Shown in pieces: positions 36,739-48,237 of a stretch of DNA of 64,000 nucleotides. The notes under the pieces are model-generated. The model was not told the origin of the DNA and searched no databases. It saw nothing but the letters and a program-made list of their open reading frames with translations. Within the stretch, counting starts at the first letter, position 1; the number at the start of each line of letters is the position of its first letter. A program made the translations under genes and the position numbers. This DNA is from Sphagnum compactum (lineage: Eukaryota; Bryophyta; Sphagnopsida; Sphagnales). The stretch lies in the NCBI GenBank assembly GCA_965153455.1, contig OZ234493.1, positions 3,038,001-3,102,000 of the forward strand, given 5' to 3'.

Positions 36739-37112
36739 TTGACCTTTTGGGTTAGAATACTGATTAGATACTAGTAAGGGTTTAGTTTGAATTTGAACTT
36801 GAGCTTCATGTATGAGGAGCACATACTTTTGGAACAAGAACTTTTGTTTTGTATCTTCTTGCAATTGGATGTGGTGGTTGTGAAGCTGAACAAAGAAAAA
36901 AAAAGAAAAAACCCCCCAACAAGAGTTTCTCTCTTTCTGATTGACATCACGTAATGAGGGCTATGTCCATTCTGCAAGAACCTACATCATAAGGATTGGA
37001 TTGTCTTACACTAAAGCACATTCATGTTAGCTTGTGTACCATTTGCAAGCTTCCATGGGTGGACAAGTTTGGGAGATACCTCGTTTCGCCATCGTCACCA
37101 TGAGCTGGGAAA
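36739..37112. other. 3' flank of the RING-H2 gene
   Basis: No coding content was recognised. Part is probably 3' UTR of the minus-strand RING-H2 gene. Confidence 0.4.
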
Positions 37113-38356
37113 TCATATTGTACTCGGAGTTGGAAATGTGCTAATCCTTTCTTCATGAGCAGCAGCTGAATTCCTGTTGCTAATTAATCTCGGTAGTTGT
37201 TGCAATTGTGATGATGGCTGTGGTGGGGAGGAGGAGGAGGAAGACTTCATGATGATGTTGTTGTTGCTGTTCTTCTGTGTTGGGAATAGCAGCAGACTCA
37301 TGCGGCAGAGTGGACATGTCGAGTTGTTTGCAAGCCATTCATCAACACAAGCTTTATGGAAGATGTGACTGCATACTGGCAGTTGCTGCAAAGTTTCGTT
37401 CTTTTGGTAATCTCCCAAGCACACTACACATCTGCAACAGACAGCAGCAGACATAATTGTTACTATTGAAGAATGTGCATGAATCAATGAGTGAGGGGAG
37501 CTTCACATAGGTAACGAAATCTGAGAATCAAATCAATGTGTTTTTTGATAACCCACTGCTAAATTTCTTGCCAAAGGAAAAACAAATCTGCTGGGGTGGG
37601 TCGGTGGGGTTCTTCGTCAAGCTTGATAAAGAAGAAAGATTAGTATCATAGATGCTCACTGATTGTCCATGAGTACTGTGGCAGAAGTAGAAGAAGAGGA
37701 TTTTGTTGTCAATTTTTCATTGTAGATAATGACTGGTAGTCCATCCCGGATTGACTTCTTCAAGCCTCTTCTTGGCTGCAGCAGCAGCATCCATCATCAT
37801 CATCCCCATTCCCCCCATCATGCAACACATGAGAAAACAAAACAGATGTGAGTTCTAAGGGAATAATTCCAAATCCTCCTGCCAAATGTTCTCACATGTC
37901 TAAGAACTTCTGTCTAGATCAGAAAGTCTCAAGAGAAAATAATGTCAAGAGAAAGTGAAAATCTCTTTTGGTTTCCTGACGGTATTATTGTGGAAGAGAT
38001 CATATGGCAATAGGAGATTGGTTTCTTACAACAGCAAAGAGGGTGCTTGGAATGAACCGGCTCAAGCTGCTCCTTGTTGTTGCTGTTGTTGCTGTTGTTG
38101 TTGGGGAGTTGTTGTGATCAACATGTGAAGCTGAATCTGCTGCTTGTAGTATGAGAAGACAATGTCGGCGTAAACAGATGAGGAGGAAGAGAAACAAGAG
38201 GACAAAGGTGATCAGGATTGGTGTTGCCAAAACAAAAGCTTGATAGACCTTGAGATGTGGTGTTGTTGTTGTTGATGCAGAAGAAGAAGAAGAAGACCCA
38301 TCCACCACCGGCCGAGGAGTACAGCATCCCACATTATTATCATCATCATCTCCCAT
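37113..38356 (-). CDS. ATL/RHA-type RING-H2 E3 ubiquitin ligase with one membrane segment
   Basis: Such proteins sit in a membrane and pass ubiquitin from an E2 to a target. Three exons with GT-AG ends and matching phases give 762 nt, 253 aa: 38356-38030, 37775-37660 and 37431-37113. Residues 39-61 (QAFVLATPILITFVLLFLFL and onward) form a transmembrane segment near the N-terminus. RGLKKSIRDGLPVIIYNE (112-129) is the GLD-like linker of the family. The RING-H2 finger spans 149-190: C149, C152, C168, H170, H173, C176, C187, C190, with the E2-contact Trp180. The start ATG at 38356 follows purine-rich leader sequence. The open frame extends upstream, but that part reads as leader. The C-terminus is rich in Ser, Asn and Gln. 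The closest group in memory is Arabidopsis ATL58/ATL59-like proteins. No defect was seen. Confidence 0.9.
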
Positions 38357-38500
38357 TTGTTTGTATGTATGTATGTAACAAACAATCAAACTCCTCCTCT
38401 CAAGAATTCTGCAAAACTGATCCTTTTCTGTTTCTCGCTTATTTTTTTGGATCTTGGGTTGTTGTGTTTCTAGAGACTGGATCTTCTTTCTCTGAAGAAC

Positions 38501-38805
38501 AAGAAGAAGAAGAAGAAGAAGAAGAAGACAAAGGAAAGCTCCAGCTAACAACAAGCTTGTTTTTGTCTTGTTTTTTTGGTTTACATTCCACCAGCAGATC
38601 AAGAACAAAATTGTCGGTTTTGTGATCAGCTGAAGATTAAGCTTTCCAAATTTGCACACAAAAGACACCCAAAATTCCACACACAAAACCAAGAAGTCTC
38701 CTTTACAAGCTCAGAACACCAATCTGCAGCAAGCAAGCAAAGCAAAGCAAAGCAAAGCAACAAGAACAAGAACAAGAACAAGAAAACTGTGAACTTGGCC
38801 TAAAT

Positions 38806-38834
<29 letters not shown>
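38501..38834. repeat. Cluster of microsatellites in the RING-H2 5' leader/promoter
   Basis: In order on the plus strand these are (GAA)n at 38501-38529, (AAGCA)n near 38735-38760, (AACAAG)n near 38759-38782 and (AC)n at 38806-38834. They lie just upstream of the minus-strand RING-H2 gene and create misleading open frames. Confidence 0.75.
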
Positions 38835-38836
<2 letters not shown>

Positions 38837-38859
38837 ACATAAAAAACCCAACACCAAAA

Positions 38860-40673
38860 TGCTTCTGCTTTTTGTGTTTGGAAGAATCCAAGCTTGAAGT
38901 TGGATCATCTGAGCAAGCTTTTGCTTTATATGGGAAAACAAATCCAATCCCAGCTGCAGAAATCCCAACTCTCTCAAGCTTTTTTTTAAAAATAAAATAA
39001 AATTTAATAATAAAGAAATATAAATTATTATTATTTCTTTATAATTAATTAAGTAAGTAATATTTATTTATTTTATTATTATTATCTTTATGGTACAAAA
39101 AATTTCCATTCTGGAATGCAAATTTGTAGAAAAAAGTATGAACTAATCAAATCCCCTCCCTCTCTCCTCTGTGCCCACAATCAATCAGTCAATCAATCAA
39201 TCAAACAAACCAACCAAGAATAATAATATGAATTCATTAATTAAAATTAATTTTTATAATTATAAATAATAATACTAATAATAATAAATTAATTTTTTTA
39301 AAATTAAAAAAAAAAAAAAAACTGAACCTTAACATTAGCAGGGAAACAGTAGTGTTTTGGCAGAGAAAAGTTTCCTCTTTATATTATTATTATTATTCTA
39401 TTATTGTTCTGATGTAGTACTTTAGTAGTACCCCCAATATAAACTAGAAATATGGGGGAGACATGGAGGATAAGTTTCTGTCTCCCTTAACTATTTTATT
39501 TTATTTTATTATTATATTATATTATTATATTATTATATTTATTATTTTTTTTCTGTCCTTAATCTTAAAAAGCCCTTTAGCAGCCTGGGAGAAAGGACAC
39601 CACCACCACCACCACCCATCAAGCCTCCCCAGGAGGGTTTTCTTTTTTTTGTCTTTTTTTCTTTTCCCCCTCAATTTTTTAATATGGAAAAAAAAATTGT
39701 GAAAATTTCCCCCAAAAATAAATTAGTAAAATTAGTCCAATATTAATTTGAAACTATAAAAAATTAGTCCAAATTCTTAGTTTTTCTTTCTTTCAATTTT
39801 GTGATGACTATAGTAGTCAAAAAAAGTGGTGATTCATCAATAAGATGATTTTAGCCAAAATTTTCAATTTAAAATATGAAAATAAATAAATACAAGAGGA
39901 TTGATTCTTTTATTTTGTTTTTTTATTTGCTTCTTGTAACCAAAAACTTTGGCTTAAGTCCTCTTGTTGGATGATCACCATATCACCTACCTCACAAAAT
40001 AATAACTAATTAAATATTTATATTTACATTTAGAATAATTTTTTAAACTAATTAACTAACTACATTTCTTGGTATCATGTCTAGTGGTGGAGGTGAGTGT
40101 TTTTTTCTTTTCTTTTCTTTTTTCCAACAAGAATTTTGCCCTTTCTTTTGACAAAAAAATTGGGGAATTTCTTGGATTTTTTTAATTTTTTTTTTCTAGT
40201 GGAAATAAAATTATTCACCAATGTTTCTATGTGTTAAAATAAAAATAAAAAAATAATAATAAATAAATAAAAAATAAATAAAAAACCCTGGTACTACAGG
40301 TGCTCCCATACCCAATGCCCCCATCAGAGTGCACAGGAGTCAGAGCAAGCTGCAGGCCTAGTTCAGGAAACCAAGGGCCAGAGTGAAGCAGCACCCACCA
40401 GTAGTAGTACTGCACCCACATGCAGGAAGGAAGGAAGGAAGGAAGGAAGGAAGGAAGGATGGATGGATGGATGGATGGATGGATGAGGTATGGACAGAAA
40501 ACTTTCTTCTTCATTTTTTTTTCATTGAATTCCTATCCCATAGCTAACCACAGACTATGGTTAGCTATGTACTAACTACTAACTAACCATCATCCATATG
40601 CATCTACCTACGTAGTAGTAGACGCCACCGAGTAAGTGCCTTGTACCATTGCCCCACTCAAATTACCCGCAAA
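38860..40673. other. AT-rich low-complexity spacer
   Basis: Dominated by A/T runs (38990-39340, 39490-39550, 40230-40280) with no gene. It contains one copy of dispersed family B near 39824. Confidence 0.55.
40425..40484 (+). repeat. Compound tetranucleotide microsatellite (GGAA)8(GGAT)7
   Basis: A run of GGAA changes to GGAT by one base at about 40458 and continues to 40484. Confidence 0.9.
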
Positions 40674-41120
40674 CCCTAAACCCTAAACCCTAAACCTGGT
40701 AGTAGTAACCCACCTAAGTTTGTTACCTACTTACCTACTTGCATGGTCATAGCGCTTTGCATTTTGTACCTACTTACCTATGGATACGTACCACCCATTT
40801 GCATTGGTAGTTTAACAAAGTAGGGTGAAGTAGGACGGGGTTTACAAGATAGGTTTAGGGTTTAGGGTTTAAAACATTGGTAACTCGAACATGGATGAAT
40901 TATGGATGAAGTTGTGGATGAAGTTGGGTCACATCTTAGTGTGACTTTGCAACCATCCATATACATAGAGAGAGAGAGAAAACAACAACACAAATTACAT
41001 TGAGATGATGTGCATTGCATTACAAGATCGGTTTAGGGTTTAACCTTGGTAAGTCCAACATGGATGAGTTATGGATGAAGTTGGGTCACATCCTAGTGTG
41101 ACTTTGCAACCATCCATATT

Positions 41121-41168
<48 letters not shown>

Positions 41169-41205
41169 ACAACACAAATTACATTGAGGTGATGTGCATT
41201 GCAAG
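40674..41205. repeat. Interstitial telomere motifs and a tandem duplication of about 175 bp
   Basis: At 40674-40697 the plus strand has (CCCTAAA)3-like sequence. At 40852-40870 it has the opposite TTTAGGG orientation. A unit beginning aagataggtttagggttt (near 40848) and running through catggatgaattatggatga, gtgtgactttgcaaccatcc, a GA run and acaaattacattgag recurs from near 41025 as aagatcggtttagggttt onward to 41205. The second copy has (TA)n(GA)n expanded at 41119-41165. Both units carry the telomere-like motif at their left border. Confidence 0.8.
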
Positions 41206-42700
41206 AAATGTGGGGCATAAAAGAAATGCAAAAACCTGACAAACCCAACACCCTACCAACAAACAAAATACCAGTCCCACTTCACTTTACATAAAGAAAA
41301 GACCTGGTTTCTTTTATGATAAAAGAAGGAGGAAAAATAGAAGTAGCCAACAATTTAACATATATATATAAGAGTTTTCTAACTATGTGAAGAAATGCTG
41401 CCTTTTTTCCCCTTTTTTTAGATTAAAAATTACCCATATATTGGGCAATGAGGTATGTGTGTATGTTTTTTTAAAAATTTTAAATTAAATTTAAGTTAAT
41501 CTTTTTTTTATTTTTTTTATTTTCCCACTTGGCCTTAGGTGATTAATGGCTTTCAGTTATTATCTTTTTAAAAAAAATTCTTAATGGTTATATCAACATT
41601 GATCTTTTATCTTGATTCTAATGTAGGTCATATATATAGTAGTAGTAGGTCTCATAGAGTCCTCACTTGGCCATCCATACTAGAGAGGTTGAAAAGGAAG
41701 TTAAGGTTCTTCCATGTCTATCTCAATGTTTTTCTTTTTCTTTTATCGATTTTGTGATTTAGCCAAAGTGGTGATCATCATCCATAGGAAGATTTTAGCC
41801 ACAATGGTGATTATCCATCCATAGGAAGATTTAGCCAAATTTGGATATAAGTGAGATATGATTTTATTTTATTTTAAAACATCCTTCTATATTTTTGGCT
41901 ACCCATTGCACAAACAACGATGTATAGAGATTCAATCAAAGTAAAAGTAAAAGACACTCTATACATTCTTCTTCTAAGTTTAATGTATTTATTTAATTAT
42001 TTAATTATTGAAATGCAATTTGGTTTTAAATGCACATACAACTTCAAGGCAAATATATAATACTATGAAGCAATTGACGAACAAATATGGAGCTTTTTAT
42101 GCTTGGGCAAGTGGTTTGCGAAAGGGGAGTTGGAGAAAAACTTTTAGCATTCCAAATGAGGGATGTTTGATGCAAGTCCTCACACACCAAGTGGGTTGAA
42201 TATTAGAGTGGGACTTAGGGCACTACTTTTCCTCCAACCTCCACATTTTCCTCTTGTATTGTAGATTGCCACAATATATTGTATATCGTAGAGACACCCA
42301 AATGTCAAAATAACTAGTTTTTGGCCCAATTCAACATTTCATATTTTTTGTCCTACTATTTCAGCAATCGAAGCATAAGAATTTTTTAGCATCATGCTTA
42401 GTGCCAATATATGGATCCCTTTCTATTATTCAATTTGTTCCATTAAGGAATATGTTGTATTTGACACAAAAGACAACACTTTGCTTTGATTTTCAGCTAC
42501 GTGTAAAATTGTCAACTTGTACTCTTATTAGGACTAATGTAGATGTATGTTATTCTCCCATTTCATATTTATTTATTTTTTTAATCAAGTGGCCATGTTA
42601 GTTGGGACCAAAATATGATTTCAACCTATGCAAAGGAATTTTCATGGAAAAAATTAGCCCAAATTCACCAGATTTCTAAGAAAAATAAATCCAAAATTAT
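41206..42700. other. AT-rich spacer, no gene
   Basis: No coding content was recognised. Two adjacent copies of dispersed family B lie near 41766-41836. Confidence 0.5.
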
Positions 42701-42955
42701 GTCGCCATGGAAACTCAAATATTTCACCATGCAAAAATATAATCTTCAAAAAATCGTCTAAAAGTAACCAAAATCCTTCAAGATATTATAACTCTAGCTC
42801 AAGTTTCAACACAAGCCAAAATATCATCTTAAAAAAATCCTCATATAAAAATAGACCTATTATTATTACCTAGGGGGCCAAAATCCCTTAAGCTACTATA
42901 CTCCATAACGAATTTAAACACAATATCCTTTCCTTGGTAGGCAAGGCCAACAAAG
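42700..42955 (+). repeat. Dispersed repeat family A, copy 2
   Basis: About 250 bp starting gaaactcaaatatttcacca and ending near ttggtaggcaaggccaac. It aligns along its length with 45655-45915, and its last 90 bp align in reverse with 33375-33470. The shared core is attattacctagggggccaa followed by aaatcccttaagctactata. Confidence 0.8.
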
Positions 42956-43029
42956 TATTCTTCAATAATACTAAGTGGTCCTTGGCTCCCTCACCAACCA
43001 ACCAACAAACAAACAAACAAACCAACCAA
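42956..43029 (+). repeat. (AACC/AAAC)n-type microsatellite
   Basis: A run of aacc, aaca and aaac tetramers, somewhat imperfect, lies near 42990-43050, directly after repeat family A copy 2. Confidence 0.6.
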
Positions 43030-43324
43030 CCAACCAACAAAGCAACCAACTAAAACTCCAAAAAACCCTCTTACTTACAACTCACCCTAATTGGATGCTT
43101 TACATTTTGTCCTTGTAATTTTGTACTACTTGCTTGGGCTCTCCCTTTGATGGCCTTTCTCTCATTTAAACATGTTGTTGCAATCATCTTGTGGCTCTCA
43201 AGCAAATGACTTGCTCACTCTTTCTTTCAACACTTTGGGATATGGATGTTGTCTAGAGGCCCAACACAAATTCCCCCCTTCCCAAAACACTCAATTAGAA
43301 ATTATAAACCTCAATTAGGCTCAC

Positions 43325-43385
43325 TTTAGATTCATAGGGTGGAGGTCCTGGGTTCAAATCCCTAGGAACCACTTTGGACTCATTT
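43325..43385 (+). repeat. Possible tRNA-derived SINE B-box
   Basis: The phrase gtcctgggttcaaatcccta contains GGTTCAAATCC, the RNA polymerase III B-box type sequence of tRNAs. The reverse strand translates as RDLNPGPPPYE, a well-known false protein from such repeats. No full cloverleaf or A-box was seen, so it is not a tRNA gene. Confidence 0.4.
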
Positions 43386-43497
43386 GAAGCCCAAAGAAAA
43401 TTGAATCCTTGAGTTGGACTATGCACCTTGGGACCCTTAAGCTTGCACCTTGGTTCTCCAAATCCATTCTCGCTCTTTTTTTTGGGTCCGAAATCAA

Positions 43498-43645
43498 ATT
43501 GATTTTCCCTCCAAAATTGTGCCATGTGGGTTTAGCCTCGATTTGCCACTTTTTGGTTTTCAATCCTCATCAATTGATTTTCCGTCCAAAATTGTGCCAT
43601 GTGTGTTTAGCCTCAATTAGCCACTTTTTGGTCTTTGATTCCTCG
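43498..43645 (+). repeat. Tandem duplication, unit about 74 bp
   Basis: attgattttccctccaaaat near 43498 recurs as attgattttccgtccaaaat near 43572. Both are followed by tgtgccatgtg.gtttagcct and gccactttttgg. Confidence 0.85.
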
Positions 43646-43802
43646 TCGAAAGGCTGTGAGCTTCAATTTATGGCTCTTGACCAATAGGATTGCTCTATTT
43701 CATTGGACCATGGGGACCTCGAACCCTCATCTAAAGTGGCTCTTTTTAGAATGTCACAATTAGGGGTTTTTTTAATTAAAAAAAGTTGTGAGGTAGACTT
43801 GT

Positions 43803-43990
43803 TGGCAATCATCCATAATTTAGCCAAATTTGGCTATAGGTCAAATTTCCCCCAAAAATTGAAGAATCCTATATTTTGGCTATAATTTTGGTGACATGCT
43901 GGAACCCATTGTTTAAATATGGCGATTTGAGAAATTTTTTGTCCTCAAAATCTGGTGAATTTTGGCACATTTCTTCACAAAAATCCTTTG
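43803..43990 (+). repeat. Dispersed repeat family B (TAGCCAAATTTGG type)
   Basis: This copy reads tggcaatcatccataattta followed by gccaaatttggctata, then a longer tract with ttttggtgacatgctggaac. Related copies lie at 39824, 41766, 41799 and 48238 (plus) and near 57327-57370 (minus). The extended part also aligns with 48320-48490 and, in part, with 34985-35045 and 42600-42680 (reverse). Confidence 0.6.
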
Positions 43991-43999
43991 TATGAATTG

Positions 44000-45654
44000 C
44001 ACTCAATTTCATTCTTTTTTTGTTGCTGAGTAACAGAAAAATTCCCCCAAAAAAAAAAAGCTGGTCACAATTAGTCAAAAATATGCTGATTAGTATGTTA
44101 GTGTATCTATGAAGGAAGATTGTTTGTTTGTTTTGTTTTGTTTGTCACATTGAGATCTCTCAAAGATCTCAAACTATAGTGCCCTCTATCTTGGTACTAT
44201 TGGAAAGCCCTTGATGAGTAGGGGGGTAATACATCAAGGTGGAGGAAGAAGCCACAACATTTTTATTTTTTTATTTTTTTAAAATTAATTATTTTTGTTT
44301 TATTTTTATTTTTAAAAATCTTTTTTTGGGGTGTGTGGTGTCTCTTGTGTTGTGTGTGCTTGGCCATGAGTTTTTGCACTTTGTGAACAACATAAGGAAA
44401 AAAAGAGCATGAGAAGACAAATAGGGGATCAACTAGGCACAAAAGAGGTGTTGAATTGGGCATGACTTTATGGATAACTTAAATTTTATTATTATGTGGG
44501 AATTTATCTAAAACCTTACTATTTGACATCTGACCAGCAATTTATTTACTTTTTAGTGAATTTTCACAACTAGGAGACCAATGATTTTATTTTTTAAATT
44601 TTAAATATGACTAATGTTTCTCTTTTTTGGGGGAATATTTTGCCAACTTTTTGATATCACATTATTTTTTATAAAATAAAAAATTAAAGAACTCTGTTGG
44701 TGAAACCCCCCCCCCCCCCCCCCAAGAGAATATGCTGTTGCAGATTCTTAAGAATACAATAAAAATTATGGGAAAAAAAAATTGGGAAGAAATTGCCCCA
44801 TTTAATTAAATTGAATTTTTTTTTTAATCAGGGGAATTTTGTGACCAGGATGTCCCCCAAGATTCTATTGGTTGGGACATGTCCGACATTAACGGATGAC
44901 AAAATTAGCACTAAATCCTTATTGGGATGCTCATCAATTGATGAAATGAAAAAGAAAAAAGAAAAAAGAAAACTTGCATGGGATCCTAAAGCTTATTTTA
45001 ATTTTCAATTTTAAAATCTTAAAATAAAACCATGCAACCAAAACATTATTAATACTTGTAACAATAAATTTTTAAAAATAGAATAATTTATATCATGTAC
45101 AAGCTTTGTTTTGTTACCCCTAGGCCTAGAAGACCTTAAAGATGATATTATTCAAACACCTTGAGAGTGGGTTCATCTAAATTTTGTTGATTAATGCTCT
45201 TAATTAAAAATTAAACAAAACTTTGACGGATATAGAATCTTGATTAACATTTATGCTCTAAATTATACATTTAAATTACATACAACTTAAATGTATAATA
45301 TTTAGTTGTATATATTTAATTTCATGATGAAGCTTGTTTTGTAGGGTTTAGGGTTTAAACCTTGGGTCATCCAACCCACTAGTGACAAATTGTGGTCAAA
45401 TGGGTAGTAAGAGCATTCATAGAGGAATAATTGTTATGCATAATGGATCAAGGAGTGGCTCAACACTCCTCCCATCCCCTCCCCTCCCCACACCCACATG
45501 GGCTTCATGCCAAGCTTTAGCTACTCAGCCATACAAAAACACAAAAATACCCAAGCACCAAAAAATAAATAAATAAATAAATAAACAAGGGGTGTGTCAC
45601 ACTGTGGCCTTGCCATTTACATTAAAAAGTGTCTTAAGGCAAAAATGAAGAATT
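44000..45654. other. AT-rich spacer, no gene
   Basis: It contains a C18 homopolymer at 44706-44723 and a TTTAGGG-like pair (gtagggtttagggtttaaac) near 45341. No coding content was recognised. Confidence 0.5.
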
Positions 45655-45915
45655 ATGAAAACTCAAATATTTCACCATGCAAAATTATGATCTTCAAAAA
45701 AATCTTGTAAAAGAAACCAAAATCCTTCAAGATATATTATAACTCTATAAATAATCTCAAGCTTCAACGGAAGCCAAGATATCAAATACTTTCAAAAATC
45801 CTCATATAAAAATAGAACTATTATTATTACCTAGGGGCCAAAATCCTTGAAGCTATTATACTCTATAATGAATCTAAACATAATATCCGTGCTTTCGTAG
45901 GCATGGCCAATAAAT
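45655..45915 (+). repeat. Dispersed repeat family A, copy 3
   Basis: Aligns with 42700-42955 in the same orientation, including aaactcaaatatttcaccat and attattattacctaggggcc, with scattered substitutions and small indels. Confidence 0.8.
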
Positions 45916-46030
45916 AAGGATTGTTGGAGTGTTTGGGAAAGCAATACCGAAATATATCAATTAGTAGTCTATGTTAGGAGTTTTCCTGTAGTTACAATTT
46001 TTATTCTAGTTATTGAAGATAATTTGAGAT

Positions 46031-46304
46031 AATAAGTTTGGAATTGGGTTTGGATGTGGTGTACCATTTAAGGGATTATTATGTTATGTGTTGTGAGTAT
46101 GATGACAAGCGATAGTTGTAGGTGTTAACCTAAGCACACAACAATTATAAATTATTTACATTTAAGATAAATAAGTCTGGAATTGGGTTTGGATGTGGTG
46201 TACCATTTAAGGTATTATTATGTTATATGTTCTGAGTATGGAGACAACGATAATTGTAGGCGTCGACCTTGAAGCGCACGACAATTGTAAATAGTTTACA
46301 CGTG
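46031..46304 (+). repeat. Tandem duplication, unit about 137 bp
   Basis: Two adjacent copies share ggaattgggtttggatgtgg, tgtaccatttaaggtattat and a palindromic-looking end with acaattgtaaat. The boundary lies near 46167. Confidence 0.85.
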
Positions 46305-48098
46305 AAAAAAAATTCAAAAAATCATATCCCATTCCTCAACCAAATTGAGCAATTTTTTGTGTCATTGGACATGCAAAATGAAGGGTTTGCAAATCTTCCT
46401 TGAGTGTCAAAAGGAAAAAAACAATGCAAAAGAAAACACAAGAAGAAGAAGAAGATGAGTGATAGTTTGCTTCAAATGTTTTGAAAAAATAATTTTAGGC
46501 CCCTCTTTAGTTCCAACCTCATATCTTCCTCATTTTAAAAGTCTATTTTGAATGATTTAAATCCTGATGGGTGCACCAATTAGGGCTTTACAAAACTTCT
46601 TTGTATTCAAGAGGCAAAGATGTATCGATCAATGATTTTAAGGCCTGAAATCTCAATCTGTTTTACTTCACCCATCATTAAACCTTGAACCCCCTTTACA
46701 CAAAAACACCCCATGTCTTCTTCCCCCATTCTTTTACCAAATTGAGCAAATTTTCCAGCATTGAACATGCTAGGTGAAAGGCTACAAATGTTCTTTGAGT
46801 TTCAGAAGAATGTGTGAGGTTTGAACTTTCTTTTGAATTCTTAAGTGTCCACTTGTCAACCTCTCTACCCTAATGGAGCCAAAATGAGATTCTGACTTAA
46901 ATTGCAACACTTTTCCAGAGAACTCTTATATGTGTAGTCAGTAGACATGTATGTATGTGATAAAACGCTACTACCCCAACATGTGACCAAAAATACAAAG
47001 AAAACACAAGCAGTTCAGTTCTTCGGAGTGAATAACAATTGTGGTTACTGAGAGTACTGCTTCTAGTGGAAACATAGTGACCTCATTACTCATTCACTCC
47101 ACATTTGATATCCCTTGTTGCAAAGCCTTCATTCCATTCAAAGTGAAAAAAGAAACAACAATTGAAACATTTTTGTCTTCATTAACCAAGAGGGCTGATC
47201 ACCATTTCAAAGTAAAGGCAACATTGTTGCATAACATTCTTGGGAAAACATACCTCATGGCCTTCGACGTAACCTCTATTGTGCTAACAATTTCCATGAT
47301 TAGGACTATCTAGTCAATTTATGATCCAAATTTCACTAGATTCATCATGGAGTTTTTATTCATATTAACCTCCACCCAGAATCACGGTGCATTTGGAAGA
47401 ATGCTTATTCACCGTACTCTGCAGAGGCATTCTCAAACCATGGTGTGTCATCCTTGCAAGCTTCCCCACCCCCTTAAGCTTTCACCCTTGAAAACATTCA
47501 TGGACATTTGAGAAACTTTTGTAGAAAGCAATTCAAAAATTAAGAAGCAATGATAATACAAGAGACATTAAAAGAGGGATAATGTAAAACATAAGTCCTT
47601 TAGAATGCCAAAATTCTGAAACAAGGAAATGTTTCTTAAAATATGAGCTGCATGTTTACAAGAGAAGTTTAAGCATGCAGGTGCTGGTAAATTCTAGTGT
47701 GTCTAAAAACTCCTTATCTAGTATTCATGACTTGATTGCAAATAATGCCATTTCAATTTGAAATTCATGAAAAAATTTTGCTGAAAGGAAAGGTTGTGAT
47801 ATGTTCAAAACTGTTTCAATCCAAAATACAATGACATTATACAAGTTCTGAAGTTGATTTGAAAAAATGATGGCATCCTTGGCTTTTTCAAAGGCAATAG
47901 CACCAACTTTGCAATGCAACTTTATAACACCTTTCACCCTAAACTTCTCCACCTATAATCAAATGCTAAATTCATTACTTGCCCTTATGCCCACTCCAAA
48001 GAAATCCCCACAATGCTTCTATCTTATCCCAAGCTTGGGATATACCTAGCTTGAAAAGGGGTGAAAAACAAAAACCCTAAACCTCCCCCCCCCAAACC
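46305..48098. other. AT-rich spacer, no gene
   Basis: Open frames such as 47041-47313 (plus) and 47725-47952 (minus) have no recognisable motif or splice context. Confidence 0.45.
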
Positions 48099-48193
48099 TC
48101 CACCTATAATTTTATCCATTCAACCTACCTTTAGTACATAGGTATAAGGGATGGGTAATGAAGGTAGGTTGAATGGATGAAGTTGTAGGTGGA
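48099..48193. repeat. Near-perfect 33-bp foldback with 29-nt loop
   Basis: The left arm (48099-48131, tccacctataattttatcca and on) and right arm (48161-48193, aaggtaggttgaatggatga and on) are reverse complements except at three positions. Each difference is an A-to-G change, so an RNA copy in one orientation would pair fully with three G-U pairs. This could be a MITE end pair or a small-RNA precursor. Confidence 0.85.
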
Positions 48194-48237
48194 ACATTGG
48201 ATGTAAGGTTTTTTTTTCCAATTTTGGGATGTAATTG

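Noticed and set aside
38357-38692. N-terminal extension of the RING-H2 gene by 112 codons
   Set aside because: The stretch is microsatellite-rich leader sequence (poly-Leu from GAA/CTT repeats). The ATG at 38356 fits the family length.
43325-43385. tRNA gene
   Set aside because: Only a B-box-like segment is present. The T-arm pairing is imperfect and no anticodon or acceptor stem was found.
43295-43563. Protein containing RDLNPGPPPYE (minus)
   Set aside because: A known artefact of translating polymerase III B-box repeats.
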